A DNA stretch of 64,000 nucleotides from Achromobacter mucicolens (GTDB taxonomy: Bacteria; Pseudomonadota; Gammaproteobacteria; Burkholderiales; Burkholderiaceae_B): NCBI RefSeq assembly GCF_902859725.1, contig NZ_CADIJP010000008.1:1-64000 (forward strand). Reading direction: 5' to 3'. Each line of letters opens with the position of its first letter. The stretch's first letter is position 1. The notes below the pieces were generated by a model, which had not been told where the DNA came from, did no database searches, and saw nothing but the letters and a program-made list of their open reading frames with translations. Shown in pieces: positions 16,618 to 23,667 of this stretch. The translations under genes were made by a program, and so were the position numbers.

Positions 16618-17235
16618 ATGACAGCAAAAACCGAGAAAAGCGAACTCACCTTCGCGGCGATCGTGAACACGGCGCTCGACATGGCCGCCGCGCAAGGCAT
16701 GGAAAGCCTTTCGCTGGGCCAGGTCGCCAAACGGCTCGGCATCAGCAAGAGCGGCGTGTTCTCGCGCGTCGGCTCGCTGGAAGCCCTGCAGCAGGCGGTG
16801 CTGGACGAATACGACCGGCGCTTCGTCGAAGCCGTCTTCACGCCGGCCATGGCGTATCCGCGCGGTCTGCCGCGCCTGAATGCCCTGGTTTCGCTGTGGA
16901 TCGACCGCGCCAGCAATGTCGAGACGCTTACCGGCTGCATCTACGTAGCCGGCGCATTTGAATACGACGACGTCGACTCCCCGCTTCGCTCGGTGCTGGA
17001 ACACAACCTGAAACGCTGGCGCGCCGCCATGGTGCGCACGGTGAACCAGGCGCTGGAGGCCGGGCATCTGCGTCCCGACACCGATCCGCAGCAGCTGGTG
17101 TTCGAGGTCTACAGCCTGATGATCGGCTTGATGCACGACGCTCGGTTCCTTCGCGATCCCAAGGCGCACGAGCGCGTGAAGGCAGGTTACGAACGCCTCA
17201 TCTCCACGTACCGCAGCTTCAAGTACATCGAGTAG
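16618..17235 (+). CDS. TetR/AcrR family regulator
   Basis: 205-residue regulator. Residues 10-60 form the TetR helix-turn-helix (LSLGQVAKRLGISKSGVFSRVGSLEALQ); the rest is helical with a TetR_C-like ligand domain containing LTGCIYVAGAFEYDD near 102. One near-perfect palindrome lies just before the start and a perfect copy lies 43 bp after the stop, directly before a microprotein gene and a cysteine hydrolase gene on the same strand. The natural reading is a repressor of itself and of those two genes. The ligand is unknown. Confidence 0.88.
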   Translation: MTAKTEKSELTFAAIVNTALDMAAAQGMESLSLGQVAKRLGISKSGVFSRVGSLEALQQAVLDEYDRRFVEAVFTPAMAYPRGLPRLNALVSLWIDRASNVETLTGCIYVAGAFEYDDVDSPLRSVLEHNLKRWRAAMVRTVNQALEAGHLRPDTDPQQLVFEVYSLMIGLMHDARFLRDPKAHERVKAGYERLISTYRSFKYIE

Positions 17236-17278
17236 TCCCAACTCGCCGGCTCCGTCCCGGCATTTACTTTCGCTAAAT

Positions 17279-17296
17279 TTCGCACGACCGTGCGAA
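17279..17296 (+). promoter_or_regulatory. TetR operator before microprotein gene
   Basis: Perfect palindrome TTCGCACG-AC-CGTGCGAA, 18 bp before the microprotein ATG. It matches the site upstream of the TetR gene in 16 of 18 positions, so both are probably bound by that TetR. Confidence 0.7.
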
Positions 17297-17314
17297 TCTT
17301 GACAGGAGCAGGCC

Positions 17315-17428
17315 ATGTGGATTCTCATTCCGATAGGCGCATTAGGCGTATCCTCCGTCCTTTGGCGCCAGTGGCGCGCGCTGCTGCGCCAGTTGCCCGA
17401 CCGCGCCGACCATCTTGTGCTGTTCTGA
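17315..17428 (+). CDS. 37-residue predicted membrane microprotein
   Basis: Short gene with an ATG 6 nt behind a strong AGGAG ribosome site and 18 bp behind a perfect TetR palindrome. The product starts MWILIPIGALGVSSVL, a hydrophobic stretch long enough for one short membrane helix, followed by a basic, Arg/Trp-rich amphipathic segment (WRQWRALLRQL) and an acidic-hydrophobic end DRADHLVLF. No family is recognised. It sits 49 bp upstream of the cysteine hydrolase gene in the same direction. A membrane-associated stress or helper peptide is possible; a leader peptide is an alternative. Confidence 0.6.
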   Translation: MWILIPIGALGVSSVLWRQWRALLRQLPDRADHLVLF

Positions 17429-17477
17429 GTCCGGGCGACCGGGATTACCGTCCGGTTTCCACCCCGCCCCACACACC

Positions 17478-18332
17478 ATGACGCGCTCCATTCATCTGCT
17501 GATCGTCGACCCGCAAAACGATTTTTGCGACCTACCCGACTCTTATCGGCCCACCGATCCCCTGACCGGATCGGCGGTCGAGCCCGCGCTGCCCATCGCA
17601 GGCGCGCATGCGGACATGCAGCGGCTGGCGCGCTTCATTGACGCCACCGCTCACGCGCTCTCGTCGATCACGGTCACGCTCGATTCGCACCACCGGCTGG
17701 ATATCGCGCACCCCACCTTCTGGCGCATGGGCAACGGCGACCCGGTGCCGCCCTTCACGCCGATCACGGCCGCGCAGTTGCGCGCGGGCGAATTCGTGCC
17801 ACGGCATGATGACGACGTGCCGCGCACCCTGAACTACCTGGACGAACTTGAAGCGCGCGGCCGTTACACCCTGATGGCCTGGCCGGTGCATTGCGAAATC
17901 GGCACCTGGGGCCACAACGTGCATGCCGACGTGCGCGCCGCCTACGGCCGCTGGGAGGAAGACCGCCAGTTCATCGTGCGCAAGGTGCCCAAGGGCGCCA
18001 ACCCCTGGACGGAACACTACAGCGCACTGATGGCCGAAGTGCCGGACGCCGACGACCCGCGCAGCCAGCTCAACCGCGGCTTGCTGGACTCGCTGGACCG
18101 CGCGGATCTGATTCTTGTGGCGGGCGAAGCGGGCAGCCACTGCGTGAAGGCCACCGTCGAGCACCTGGCCGAACATCTGCCCGGCGGCAATCTGTCGCGC
18201 ATCGTGCTGCTGACCGACTGCATGAGTCCGGTCGCGGGTTTTGCCCACGCGCAGGCCGGTTTTCTGCATCGCATGCGGGATCTTGGCGTGCAGCAACGCA
18301 CCAGCACCGACATGGCCCGCGCGTTGGCGTAG
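17478..18332 (+). CDS. Cysteine hydrolase (isochorismatase/nicotinamidase-like)
   Basis: 284-residue alpha/beta hydrolase of the isochorismatase-like cysteine hydrolase superfamily. The catalytic aspartate is in LIVDPQNDF (residues 8-16), the metal-site pattern DSHHRLDIAHPTFW (near 76-89) resembles that of nicotinamidases, and the nucleophile cysteine is in GEAGSHCVKATVEHL (near 223). It could hydrolyse nicotinamide or another amide. The ATG at 17478 is chosen; a longer frame from 17415 would overlap the microprotein. Likely co-regulated with the microprotein by the upstream TetR. Confidence 0.83.
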   Translation: MTRSIHLLIVDPQNDFCDLPDSYRPTDPLTGSAVEPALPIAGAHADMQRLARFIDATAHALSSITVTLDSHHRLDIAHPTFWRMGNGDPVPPFTPITAAQLRAGEFVPRHDDDVPRTLNYLDELEARGRYTLMAWPVHCEIGTWGHNVHADVRAAYGRWEEDRQFIVRKVPKGANPWTEHYSALMAEVPDADDPRSQLNRGLLDSLDRADLILVAGEAGSHCVKATVEHLAEHLPGGNLSRIVLLTDCMSPVAGFAHAQAGFLHRMRDLGVQQRTSTDMARALA

Positions 18333-18366
18333 AACCGCTGCTACGAGACCCGCGGGCCCAATGACA

Positions 18367-18395
18367 ACGGCCGCCTGCAAGCGCAAGGCGGCCGT
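18367..18395. terminator. Hairpin between convergent genes
   Basis: Perfect 10-bp stem ACGGCCGCCT/AGGCGGCCGT (18367-18376, 18386-18395) with a 9-nt loop. It lies between the convergent cysteine hydrolase and second TetR genes and has no T run; a bidirectional terminator is likely. Confidence 0.65.
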
Positions 18396-18429
18396 GAATC
18401 AGTGAAAGGCGGGTGCCGGAGCACAACGT

Positions 18430-19029
18430 TCAGGCTGCGTGTCCCGCCGTCTTGCCTTCGCATTCGACGTAAAGCGCGCTGATCGCTTCGCACAGCGCCG
18501 GCGGCTGCTGAAACAGTCGCGACACCAGCAGGCAGCCCTGGATCGTCGCGAACACGGCGCGCCCCGCGGCTTCGGGCGTTCCGGAAAACTTCAACGTGCC
18601 CTGCGCCGCGCCTTCGGCCAGCACGCGGGCCAACCACGCTTCGTGCGCACGGAAGAATCCCTGCAACGCGCCGCGGACCCGCTCGGACAGGCTCATCACG
18701 TCAGCGGCCAGCATGCCGCCCAGACAGAGCTCACCGGAACCGCAAGCGGCCGATTCCATCATCGAGAGGTATTTCTCAAGCTGCGCCTGCGCCGGCAGCT
18801 TGGTATCGATTCCACGCACCGCGCCGAGTGCGCGCGAGCTGTAGGCTTCGACGGCTTCGTAAAGCAGGTCGTCCTTGCCCGGAAAGTAGTAGTGGATGCT
18901 GGACGTCTTCACGCCCACATGCTCAGCCAGGTCGCGGTAGCTGAAGCCGTTGCATCCGCGCATGCGGATCAGCTTCTCGGCATGCGCCAGAAGCAATTCG
19001 CGAGTGGTGTTGGAAGTCGGGGTATCCAT
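18430..19029 (-). CDS. TetR/AcrR family regulator (NemR/AcuR-like)
   Basis: 199-residue regulator with the TetR helix-turn-helix at about 12-58 (FSYRDLAEHVGVKTSSIHYYFPGKDDLL) and a helical ligand domain with several cysteines (AACGSGELCLGG near 95, IQGCLLV near 169), a pattern seen in thiol- or electrophile-sensing TetR proteins. A palindrome TTACCTA-N4-TAGGTCG lies 10 bp upstream of its start. The same palindrome type occurs upstream of each of the three DUF4148 genes next to it. It is therefore a candidate repressor of itself and of that gene array; the ligand is unknown. Confidence 0.87.
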   Translation of the reverse strand: MDTPTSNTTRELLLAHAEKLIRMRGCNGFSYRDLAEHVGVKTSSIHYYFPGKDDLLYEAVEAYSSRALGAVRGIDTKLPAQAQLEKYLSMMESAACGSGELCLGGMLAADVMSLSERVRGALQGFFRAHEAWLARVLAEGAAQGTLKFSGTPEAAGRAVFATIQGCLLVSRLFQQPPALCEAISALYVECEGKTAGHAA

Positions 19030-19038
19030 GGCTGCATA

Positions 19039-19056
19039 TTACCTACTAATAGGTCG
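19039..19056. promoter_or_regulatory. TetR-type palindrome at regulator start
   Basis: TTACCTA-CTAA-TAGGTCG. Core ACCTA/TAGGT arms with a 4-bp spacer, the layout of NemR/AcuR-type TetR sites. Same motif class as the sites at 19534, 19924, 20306 and 20414. Confidence 0.6.
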
Positions 19057-19126
19057 GCTCGTCATTGGGACGGTCCCTGATCGGTATTGCCGAGAGGGCC
19101 GCTCAAGCCGCCGACAGTGCCAGCGA

Positions 19127-19158
19127 ACCCCGGCCGGGAATGATCCCGTTCCCGGGGT
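19127..19158 (-). terminator. Hairpin after the last tandem DUF4148 gene
   Basis: Outer arms ACCCCGG (19127-19133) and CCGGGGT (19152-19158) enclosing an inner CGGGA/TCCCG stem. It lies 22 bp past the stop of the leftmost DUF4148 gene. No T run. Confidence 0.5.
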
Positions 19159-19179
19159 CCGCTTCGATTGCCATCTGCT

Positions 19180-19485
19180 TCAGCCTTGCACGGGCGGGTA
19201 GTCCAGTTCGCCGCCGTCGGTCAGGCCTTGGGCGCGGGCGGCGGCCAGTTCCTGCTTGACTTGGGCACGGGTCTTGTCGCCGGCGTGGGCATACGCGGTG
19301 GCGGCGTAGCCTTCTTCGCCCGACACCAGTTCACCGTTGGCGCGTGCGGCGGCCAGTTCTTGCTGCACCTGAACGCGGGTCACCGTACTTTGCGTGTTCA
19401 AGGCGGGCGGGTAGTCCAGTTCGCCAGCTTGGGCGGCGCCGATGAAAGAGGCGGACAGGATCAGGGCGGATACGAGGGTCTTCAT
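19180..19485 (-). CDS. DUF4148 domain secreted protein, tandem copy 1
   Basis: 101-residue secreted protein. The signal peptide (cleavage after AQA near residue 21) is identical to those of the two neighbouring copies. The mature part begins and ends with the motif GELDYPP and has two TRxQVxQELAAARA helices separated by GELVSGEEGYAA. Function unknown; probably periplasmic. Compared with copies 2 and 3 it differs mostly in the middle linker (ATAYAHAGDK instead of AAPIAFASDK) and has V for A in the first helix. Its own palindrome lies at 19534-19551. Confidence 0.88.
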   Translation of the reverse strand: MKTLVSALILSASFIGAAQAGELDYPPALNTQSTVTRVQVQQELAAARANGELVSGEEGYAATAYAHAGDKTRAQVKQELAAARAQGLTDGGELDYPPVQG

Positions 19486-19533
19486 GAGAATGCTCCAGTC
19501 AGTGTGGGTTGCTAAATCGAAGTTGGGTTACAG

Positions 19534-19551
19534 CTATCTAGTTATAGATAG
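19534..19551 (-). promoter_or_regulatory. TetR-type palindrome before DUF4148 copy 1
   Basis: Perfect CTATCTA-GTTA-TAGATAG, 48 bp upstream of the copy 1 start. Confidence 0.6.
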
Positions 19552-19569
19552 ATAAGCGGTCGAAAAAAA

Positions 19570-19875
19570 TCAGCCTTGAACGGGCGGGTAGTCCAGTTCG
19601 CCACCATCAGTCAGGCCTTGGGCGCGGGCGGCAGCCAGTTCCTGCTTCACTTGGGCGCGGGTCTTGTCGCTGGCGAAAGCGATCGGGGCGGCGGCGTAGC
19701 CTTCTTCGCCGAACACCAGTTCACCGTTGGCACGGGCGGCGGCCAGTTCTTGCTGCACTTGAGCACGGGTCACGGGGCTTTGGGTATTCAGTTCGGGCGG
19801 ATAGTCCAGTTCGCCGGCTTGGGCGGCGCCGATGAAGGAAGCGGACAGGATCAGGGCGGATACGAGGGTCTTCAT
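19570..19875 (-). CDS. DUF4148 domain secreted protein, tandem copy 2
   Basis: 101-residue secreted protein nearly identical to copy 3 and close to copy 1: same signal peptide, GELDYPP at both ends of the mature part, two TRAQVxQELAAARA helices, GELVFGEEGYAAAPIAFASDK between them. It starts exactly 390 bp from copy 1, so the repeat unit includes promoter and palindrome as well as the coding part. The ATG is confirmed by the identical layout in all copies. Confidence 0.88.
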   Translation of the reverse strand: MKTLVSALILSASFIGAAQAGELDYPPELNTQSPVTRAQVQQELAAARANGELVFGEEGYAAAPIAFASDKTRAQVKQELAAARAQGLTDGGELDYPPVQG

Positions 19876-19923
19876 GAGAATGCTCCAGTCAATGTGAGTT
19901 GCTGCGTCGAAGTTGGGTTACAG

Positions 19924-19941
19924 CTATCTAGCTATAGATAG
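19924..19941 (-). promoter_or_regulatory. TetR-type palindrome before DUF4148 copy 2
   Basis: Perfect CTATCTA-GCTA-TAGATAG, 48 bp upstream of the copy 2 start, at the same distance as in copy 1. Confidence 0.6.
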
Positions 19942-19958
19942 ATAAGCGGTCGAAAAAA

Positions 19959-20264
19959 TCAGCCTTGAACGGGCGGGTAGTCCAGTTCGCCGCTGTCGGT
20001 CAGGCCTTGGGCGCGGGCGGCAGCCAGTTCTTGCTTCACTTGGGCGCGGGTCTTGTCACTGGCGAAAGCGATCGGGGCGGCGGCGTAGCCTTCTTCACCA
20101 AACGCCAGCTCGTCGTTGGCACGGGCAGCGGCCAATTCTTGCTGGACTTGAGCGCGGGTCACCGTGCTGTGCGTGTCCAGGGCAGGCGGGTAGTCCAGTT
20201 CGCCGGCTTGGGCGGCGCCGATAAACGAAGCGGAAAGAATCAGGGCGGATACGAGGGTCTTCAT
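19959..20264 (-). CDS. DUF4148 domain secreted protein, tandem copy 3
   Basis: 101-residue secreted protein, first copy of the array in transcription direction. Signal peptide as in copies 1 and 2; differences include ALDTHSTV and NDELAFGEEGYAA in the mature part and SGELDYPP near the end. I take the ATG at 20264 behind a GGAG site; an in-frame TTG two codons earlier is less likely because the other copies start with the same MKT. Two palindromes (20306 and 20414) lie upstream, unlike the single site of the other copies. Confidence 0.87.
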   Translation of the reverse strand: MKTLVSALILSASFIGAAQAGELDYPPALDTHSTVTRAQVQQELAAARANDELAFGEEGYAAAPIAFASDKTRAQVKQELAAARAQGLTDSGELDYPPVQG

Positions 20265-20305
20265 GGTCAATCTCCGAGATAAGTTGAAGTGTGCGTTTCA
20301 GTTAG

Positions 20306-20323
20306 CTATCTACTTGTAGGTAG
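20306..20323 (-). promoter_or_regulatory. TetR-type palindrome before DUF4148 copy 3, proximal
   Basis: CTATCTA-CTTG-TAGGTAG, one mismatch between arms, 41 bp upstream of the copy 3 start. Confidence 0.55.
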
Positions 20324-20413
20324 ATGTCGAGCGAAATAAAAAAGCGGTCCTACTGTATTTCTGAGTTCGGCGCCGGGCGGTTTTGTTGGGTGCGCTGCGT
20401 CGATGGATGAATC

Positions 20414-20431
20414 TTACCTACTACTAGATAG
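20414..20431 (-). promoter_or_regulatory. TetR-type palindrome before DUF4148 copy 3, distal
   Basis: TTACCTA-CTAC-TAGATAG, 149 bp upstream of the copy 3 start and 108 bp from the proximal site. Its left arm equals that of the site at the TetR gene, its right arm equals those at copies 1 and 2. Confidence 0.55.
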
Positions 20432-20568
20432 ACAGCGCAAGCAGTTTAAGTGAAACGATTTATTTCGTGAGGCGGATTGGCAACATGGCTTGTACGGACC
20501 CGGCGGCACGCGGACCGCTGGCGCCGGGCGGTCCGGCGACTCAGCCGACGGAGCCGCCCCACCCTGCG

Positions 20569-21735
20569 TCACGCCGACAGCGCGCGCATGACGGCATACA
20601 AATCCGACTTGCCCTCGAAGCCGATGCCAGGCAGATCGGGCATCGTCACATGGCCAGCTTCCACCTTCACGCCATCCGGAAACCCGCCGAACGGCTGGAA
20701 CAGATCCGGATAACTTTCATTGCCGCCAAGCCCCAGGCCCGCCGCGATGTTCAACGACATCTGGTGCCCGCCATGCGGCACGCACCGGCTGGCAGACCAG
20801 CCGTGCTGACGAAGCATCGCCAATGTGCGCAGATATTCCACCAGCCCGTAACTGAGCGCGCAATCGAACTGCAGATAGTCGCGGTCCGCGCGCATGCCGC
20901 CGTAGCGGATCAGGTTGCGGGCATCCTGCATCGAAAAGAGGTTTTCGCCCGTCGCCATGGGCTTGTCGTAGTAATTGCGCAGCGTCGCCTGGAGCTCGAA
21001 GTCCAGCGGGTCGCCGGCCTCCTCGTACCAGAAGAGATCGTACTGGGACAGCGCCTTGGCGTACGCAATCGCCGTGTCCAGATCGAACCGCCCGTTGGCG
21101 TCGACAGCCAGCTTCTGGCCGTCCTGCAGCACGCTCAGCACCGAGTCGATCCGGCGCAGATCTTCGTCCAGCGATGCACCGCCGATCTTCTTTTTCACGA
21201 CCGTATAGCCGCGGTCCAGATAGCTGCGCATCTCGTCCTTGAGCTTGGCGTGGTCCTGTCCCGGATGGTAGTACCCGCCCGCAGCGTAGACGAACACGCG
21301 CGGGTCGGGCTGACCATTGCCGTAGCGTTCGGCCAGCAATTGGAAAAGCGGCTTGCCTTCGATCTTCGCCACCGCATCCCACACGGCCATGTCGATCGTG
21401 CCGATCGCCACCGATCGCTCGCCGTGGCCGCCGGGCTTCTCGTTCCTGAACATCGCATCCCAGATCTTGTGCGGGTCCAGGTTGCGCCCCGTGGCATCCG
21501 TGAGTGAATCCGGGTCCGCCTCCAGCACGCGCGGGATGAAGCGCTCGCGCATCAGCTTGCCCTGACCATAGCGGCCGTTGGAGTTGAACCCGTAGCCGAC
21601 CACCGGCTTGCCGTCGCGGATCACGTCGGTGATCACCGCGACCAGGCTTAGCGTCATCTTGCTGAAATCGATGTAGGCGTTGCGGATAGGTGAACTGATG
21701 GGCAGGGTCTGCTCTCGGATATCGACGATTCTCAT
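20569..21735 (-). CDS. tarD: D(-)-tartrate dehydratase (enolase superfamily)
   Basis: 388-residue mandelate racemase/muconate lactonising type enzyme that dehydrates D-tartrate to oxaloacetate. Metal ligands D212 (VDANGRFD), E238 (WYEEAGD) and E264 (ATGENLF) and catalytic bases K183 (VVKKKIGGA) and H321 (CVPHGGHQM) are present; all are one residue lower than my recollection of the Bradyrhizobium japonicum enzyme (K184, D213, E239, E265, H322), and long stretches such as SSPIRNAYIDF and NIAAGLGLGGNESYPDLFQP agree with it. Divergent LysR gene 94 bp away is its likely regulator. Confidence 0.9.
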   Translation of the reverse strand: MRIVDIREQTLPISSPIRNAYIDFSKMTLSLVAVITDVIRDGKPVVGYGFNSNGRYGQGKLMRERFIPRVLEADPDSLTDATGRNLDPHKIWDAMFRNEKPGGHGERSVAIGTIDMAVWDAVAKIEGKPLFQLLAERYGNGQPDPRVFVYAAGGYYHPGQDHAKLKDEMRSYLDRGYTVVKKKIGGASLDEDLRRIDSVLSVLQDGQKLAVDANGRFDLDTAIAYAKALSQYDLFWYEEAGDPLDFELQATLRNYYDKPMATGENLFSMQDARNLIRYGGMRADRDYLQFDCALSYGLVEYLRTLAMLRQHGWSASRCVPHGGHQMSLNIAAGLGLGGNESYPDLFQPFGGFPDGVKVEAGHVTMPDLPGIGFEGKSDLYAVMRALSA

Positions 21736-21762
21736 GCTTGTCTCCAGTTGGGGCGCATCGTG

Positions 21763-21774
21763 AATCGATAGATT
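21763..21774. promoter_or_regulatory. Candidate LysR box in tarD-lysR gap
   Basis: AATC-GATA-GATT inverted repeat in the 94-bp divergent spacer, a short dyad of the size bound by LysR proteins. Weak evidence on its own. Confidence 0.35.
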
Positions 21775-21829
21775 AGTGGCGCATTCCTGCCCTAGAATTC
21801 ACCCAAGTTCATTTGATTATTAACTTCCA

Positions 21830-22759
21830 GTGAAAGCCGACCTTGCCTCAGAGTTGCAATTCTTTGTGCTGATCGCGCGGCTGGGCAGCCTGTCCGCGGC
21901 GGCGCGGCAGCTGGACCTGACGCCTCCCGCGGCCACCAAGCGGCTCGCGCTGATGGAAAAGCGCCTCGGAGTGCGGCTGGTCAACCGCACGACACGCAGC
22001 ATCAGTCTGACCAATGAAGGCGAAACCTATCTGACCTACGCGGCTCGGATCCTTGCTGACCTGCGGGAAATGGAGGACGTGGTGTCGAGCAGCAGCGCGC
22101 AACCGCGCGGCCTTATCCGGGTCAATGCCACGCTGGGTTTCGGCCGCACGACCATCGCGCCGCTGGTCTCGGACTTTGCAAGGCGCTATCCGCAGGTCCA
22201 GGTCGAACTGGAGGTGACCGACCGTCCCATCGACCTGGTGGAAGGCGGCTTCGACCTGGCCATCCGCTTCGGCGAACTCCCCGACAAGCGTCTTGCCGCG
22301 CGGCGCATCATGACCAATCGTCGCTTTCTTTGCGCCTCGCCTCACTACCTGAAGGCGCACGGCACGCCGGCCACCCTTGCCGACCTCGCCCATCACCAAT
22401 GCATTCTTCATCGTCAAAACGACGAAGCGCACGGCGTCTGGCGCTTCACGCATCAAGGCAGCGTGGAAGTGGTGAAGGTCGAAGGCGGGCTTTCCAGCAA
22501 CGACGGCGACATCGTCCTGGGCTGGGCGCTGGATGGCCACGGCATCCTGATCCGGTCGGAATGGGATCTGGCCAAATACCTGGAAAGCGGCCGGCTGCGG
22601 GTGGTGTTGCCCGATTTCGCGCTGCCGTCAGCCGACCTGTTCGTCTACTATCCGCAGCGCCGCAATCAGACGGCCCGCGCGCGCGCCTTCATTGATTTTC
22701 TGGTGCAGGCCTTTCTCCCGGCAGGCGACCAACCGACGCCGGCCCCCGGGAAAAAGTAG
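21830..22759 (+). CDS. LysR family transcriptional regulator
   Basis: 309-residue regulator. Residues 1-60 form the LysR winged helix-turn-helix (LSAAARQLDLTPPAATKRLALMEKRLGVRLVNRTTRS); residues 90-295 form the periplasmic-binding-like effector domain (DLAIRFGELPDKRLAARRI). It belongs to the DmlR/TtdR-like group by overall pattern. The start is GTG at 21830. It is divergent from the D-tartrate dehydratase gene and is most simply its tartrate-responsive regulator. Confidence 0.88.
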   Translation: MKADLASELQFFVLIARLGSLSAAARQLDLTPPAATKRLALMEKRLGVRLVNRTTRSISLTNEGETYLTYAARILADLREMEDVVSSSSAQPRGLIRVNATLGFGRTTIAPLVSDFARRYPQVQVELEVTDRPIDLVEGGFDLAIRFGELPDKRLAARRIMTNRRFLCASPHYLKAHGTPATLADLAHHQCILHRQNDEAHGVWRFTHQGSVEVVKVEGGLSSNDGDIVLGWALDGHGILIRSEWDLAKYLESGRLRVVLPDFALPSADLFVYYPQRRNQTARARAFIDFLVQAFLPAGDQPTPAPGKK

Positions 22760-22853
22760 CCGCCGCCACCGGCAGCGTCCATCGAAGGCAGTCCGACGTC
22801 AAAAAAAGCGGACCCAAAGGGCCACCCGTTTTCCGAACCGCACCGAATTCCGC

Positions 22854-23372
22854 CTAGAACGGAATATCGTCGTCCATGTCCGCCAGGTTGGCGCCGCTGC
22901 TAGCCGGGGCCGCTGCGGGAGCCGCCGGGCGTTGCTGGGGCGCGGGGCGCTGCGCCGGGGCGGCGCGTTGCTGGCGCGGGGCGTCGTCGTAGCCGCCACC
23001 GCCGCCGTAGCTGCCGCCACCGCCGCCGCCGTCTTCGCGGCCGCCCAGCATTTGCATCTGGTCAGCGACGATTTCGGTGCTGTAGCGGTCGGCGCCGGTG
23101 TCCTTGTCTTGCCACTTGCGCGTCTTGAGGCGGCCTTCGATGTAGACCGAGCGGCCCTTCTTCAGGTATTCGCCGGCGATTTCAGCCAGGCGGTTGTACA
23201 TGACGACGCGGTGCCATTCGGTTTCTTCGCGCTTTTCGCCGCTGGCCTTGTCCTTCCAGGACGAGGTCGTGGCGATCGACATGTTGCAGATTGCGGCCCC
23301 GTCGGGGCTGTAGCGGACTTCCGGGTCGCGACCCAGATTGCCCACGAGTATGACTTTGTTAACCGATGCCAT
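22854..23372 (-). CDS. ssb: Single-stranded DNA-binding protein
   Basis: 172-residue SSB. Residues 1-112 form the OB fold ([21 protein letters not shown]; aromatic residues W39, W53 region for DNA stacking), then a Gly-rich and Gln/Pro/Ala-rich linker, ending in the acidic tip MDDDIPF that binds partner proteins. It acts as a tetramer in replication, repair and recombination. Neighbours MFS transporter and uvrA follow the usual ssb-uvrA proximity. The 295 bp upstream contain a two-tier palindrome. Confidence 0.96.
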   Translation of the reverse strand: MASVNKVILVGNLGRDPEVRYSPDGAAICNMSIATTSSWKDKASGEKREETEWHRVVMYNRLAEIAGEYLKKGRSVYIEGRLKTRKWQDKDTGADRYSTEIVADQMQMLGGREDGGGGGGSYGGGGGYDDAPRQQRAAPAQRPAPQQRPAAPAAAPASSGANLADMDDDIPF

Positions 23373-23458
23373 GCCGATGTCCCTCTGTTGTTGACAGCCT
23401 GCGATTCGCGTTGCCGCGAGCGCGCCGGCAACAACATAAAAAAGCGATGTTGAAGACC

Positions 23459-23516
23459 GGCTTCATGAAAGTCGCCGGTCAGCGAAGCGATGACCGGCGA
23501 TTGCTCAGGTGAAGCC
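23459..23516. other. Two-tier palindrome between ssb and MFS gene
   Basis: Inner perfect 10-bp stem TCGCCGGTCA/TGACCGGCGA (23472-23481, 23491-23500) with a 9-nt loop, flanked by outer perfect 7-bp arms GGCTTCA/TGAAGCC (23459-23465, 23510-23516). It lies about 150 bp downstream of the MFS start on the upstream side of ssb, within the 295-bp spacer 23373-23667 where I see no gene. Confidence 0.5.
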
Positions 23517-23667
23517 TGTGTTGATGCGTATTATCGACGAAAGCGCTCGTCGCGCCAAACGGGTTCGGTGACAAATCGATCACGGTTGGCAAACCATTTC
23601 GGCGCTGTTGAACGCCGTTTGCGACCAGATCGGCGACTTTCCTCACGCTGCGGGAAAGTCCCAGCGA

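Larger units (their letters stand above)
19180..20323 (-). repeat. Tandem triplication of a DUF4148 gene unit
   Basis: Three units with start-to-start spacing of 390 and 389 bp, each containing an 18-bp palindrome, leader and a 101-codon gene. Near-identical signal peptide regions indicate recent duplication or ongoing gene conversion. Confidence 0.85.
20265..20568. other. 304-bp non-coding region before DUF4148 copy 3
   Basis: Holds the two palindromes at 20306-20323 and 20414-20431 and AT-rich sequence around 20330-20350 and 20445-20470 likely to contain the promoter of copy 3. The last 100 bp up to the tartrate dehydratase stop show nothing else I can assign. Confidence 0.6.

Noticed and set aside
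22790-22830. Possible terminator downstream of ssb
   Set aside because: There is a T run on the minus strand, but the preceding GGCCC/GGGTCC stem contains a mismatch and is too short to claim.
23380-23400. Possible LexA box upstream of ssb (CTGT ... ACAG)
   Set aside because: CTGTTGTTGACAG has only a 5-bp spacer, whereas LexA sites of the usual type need CTGT-N8-ACAG.
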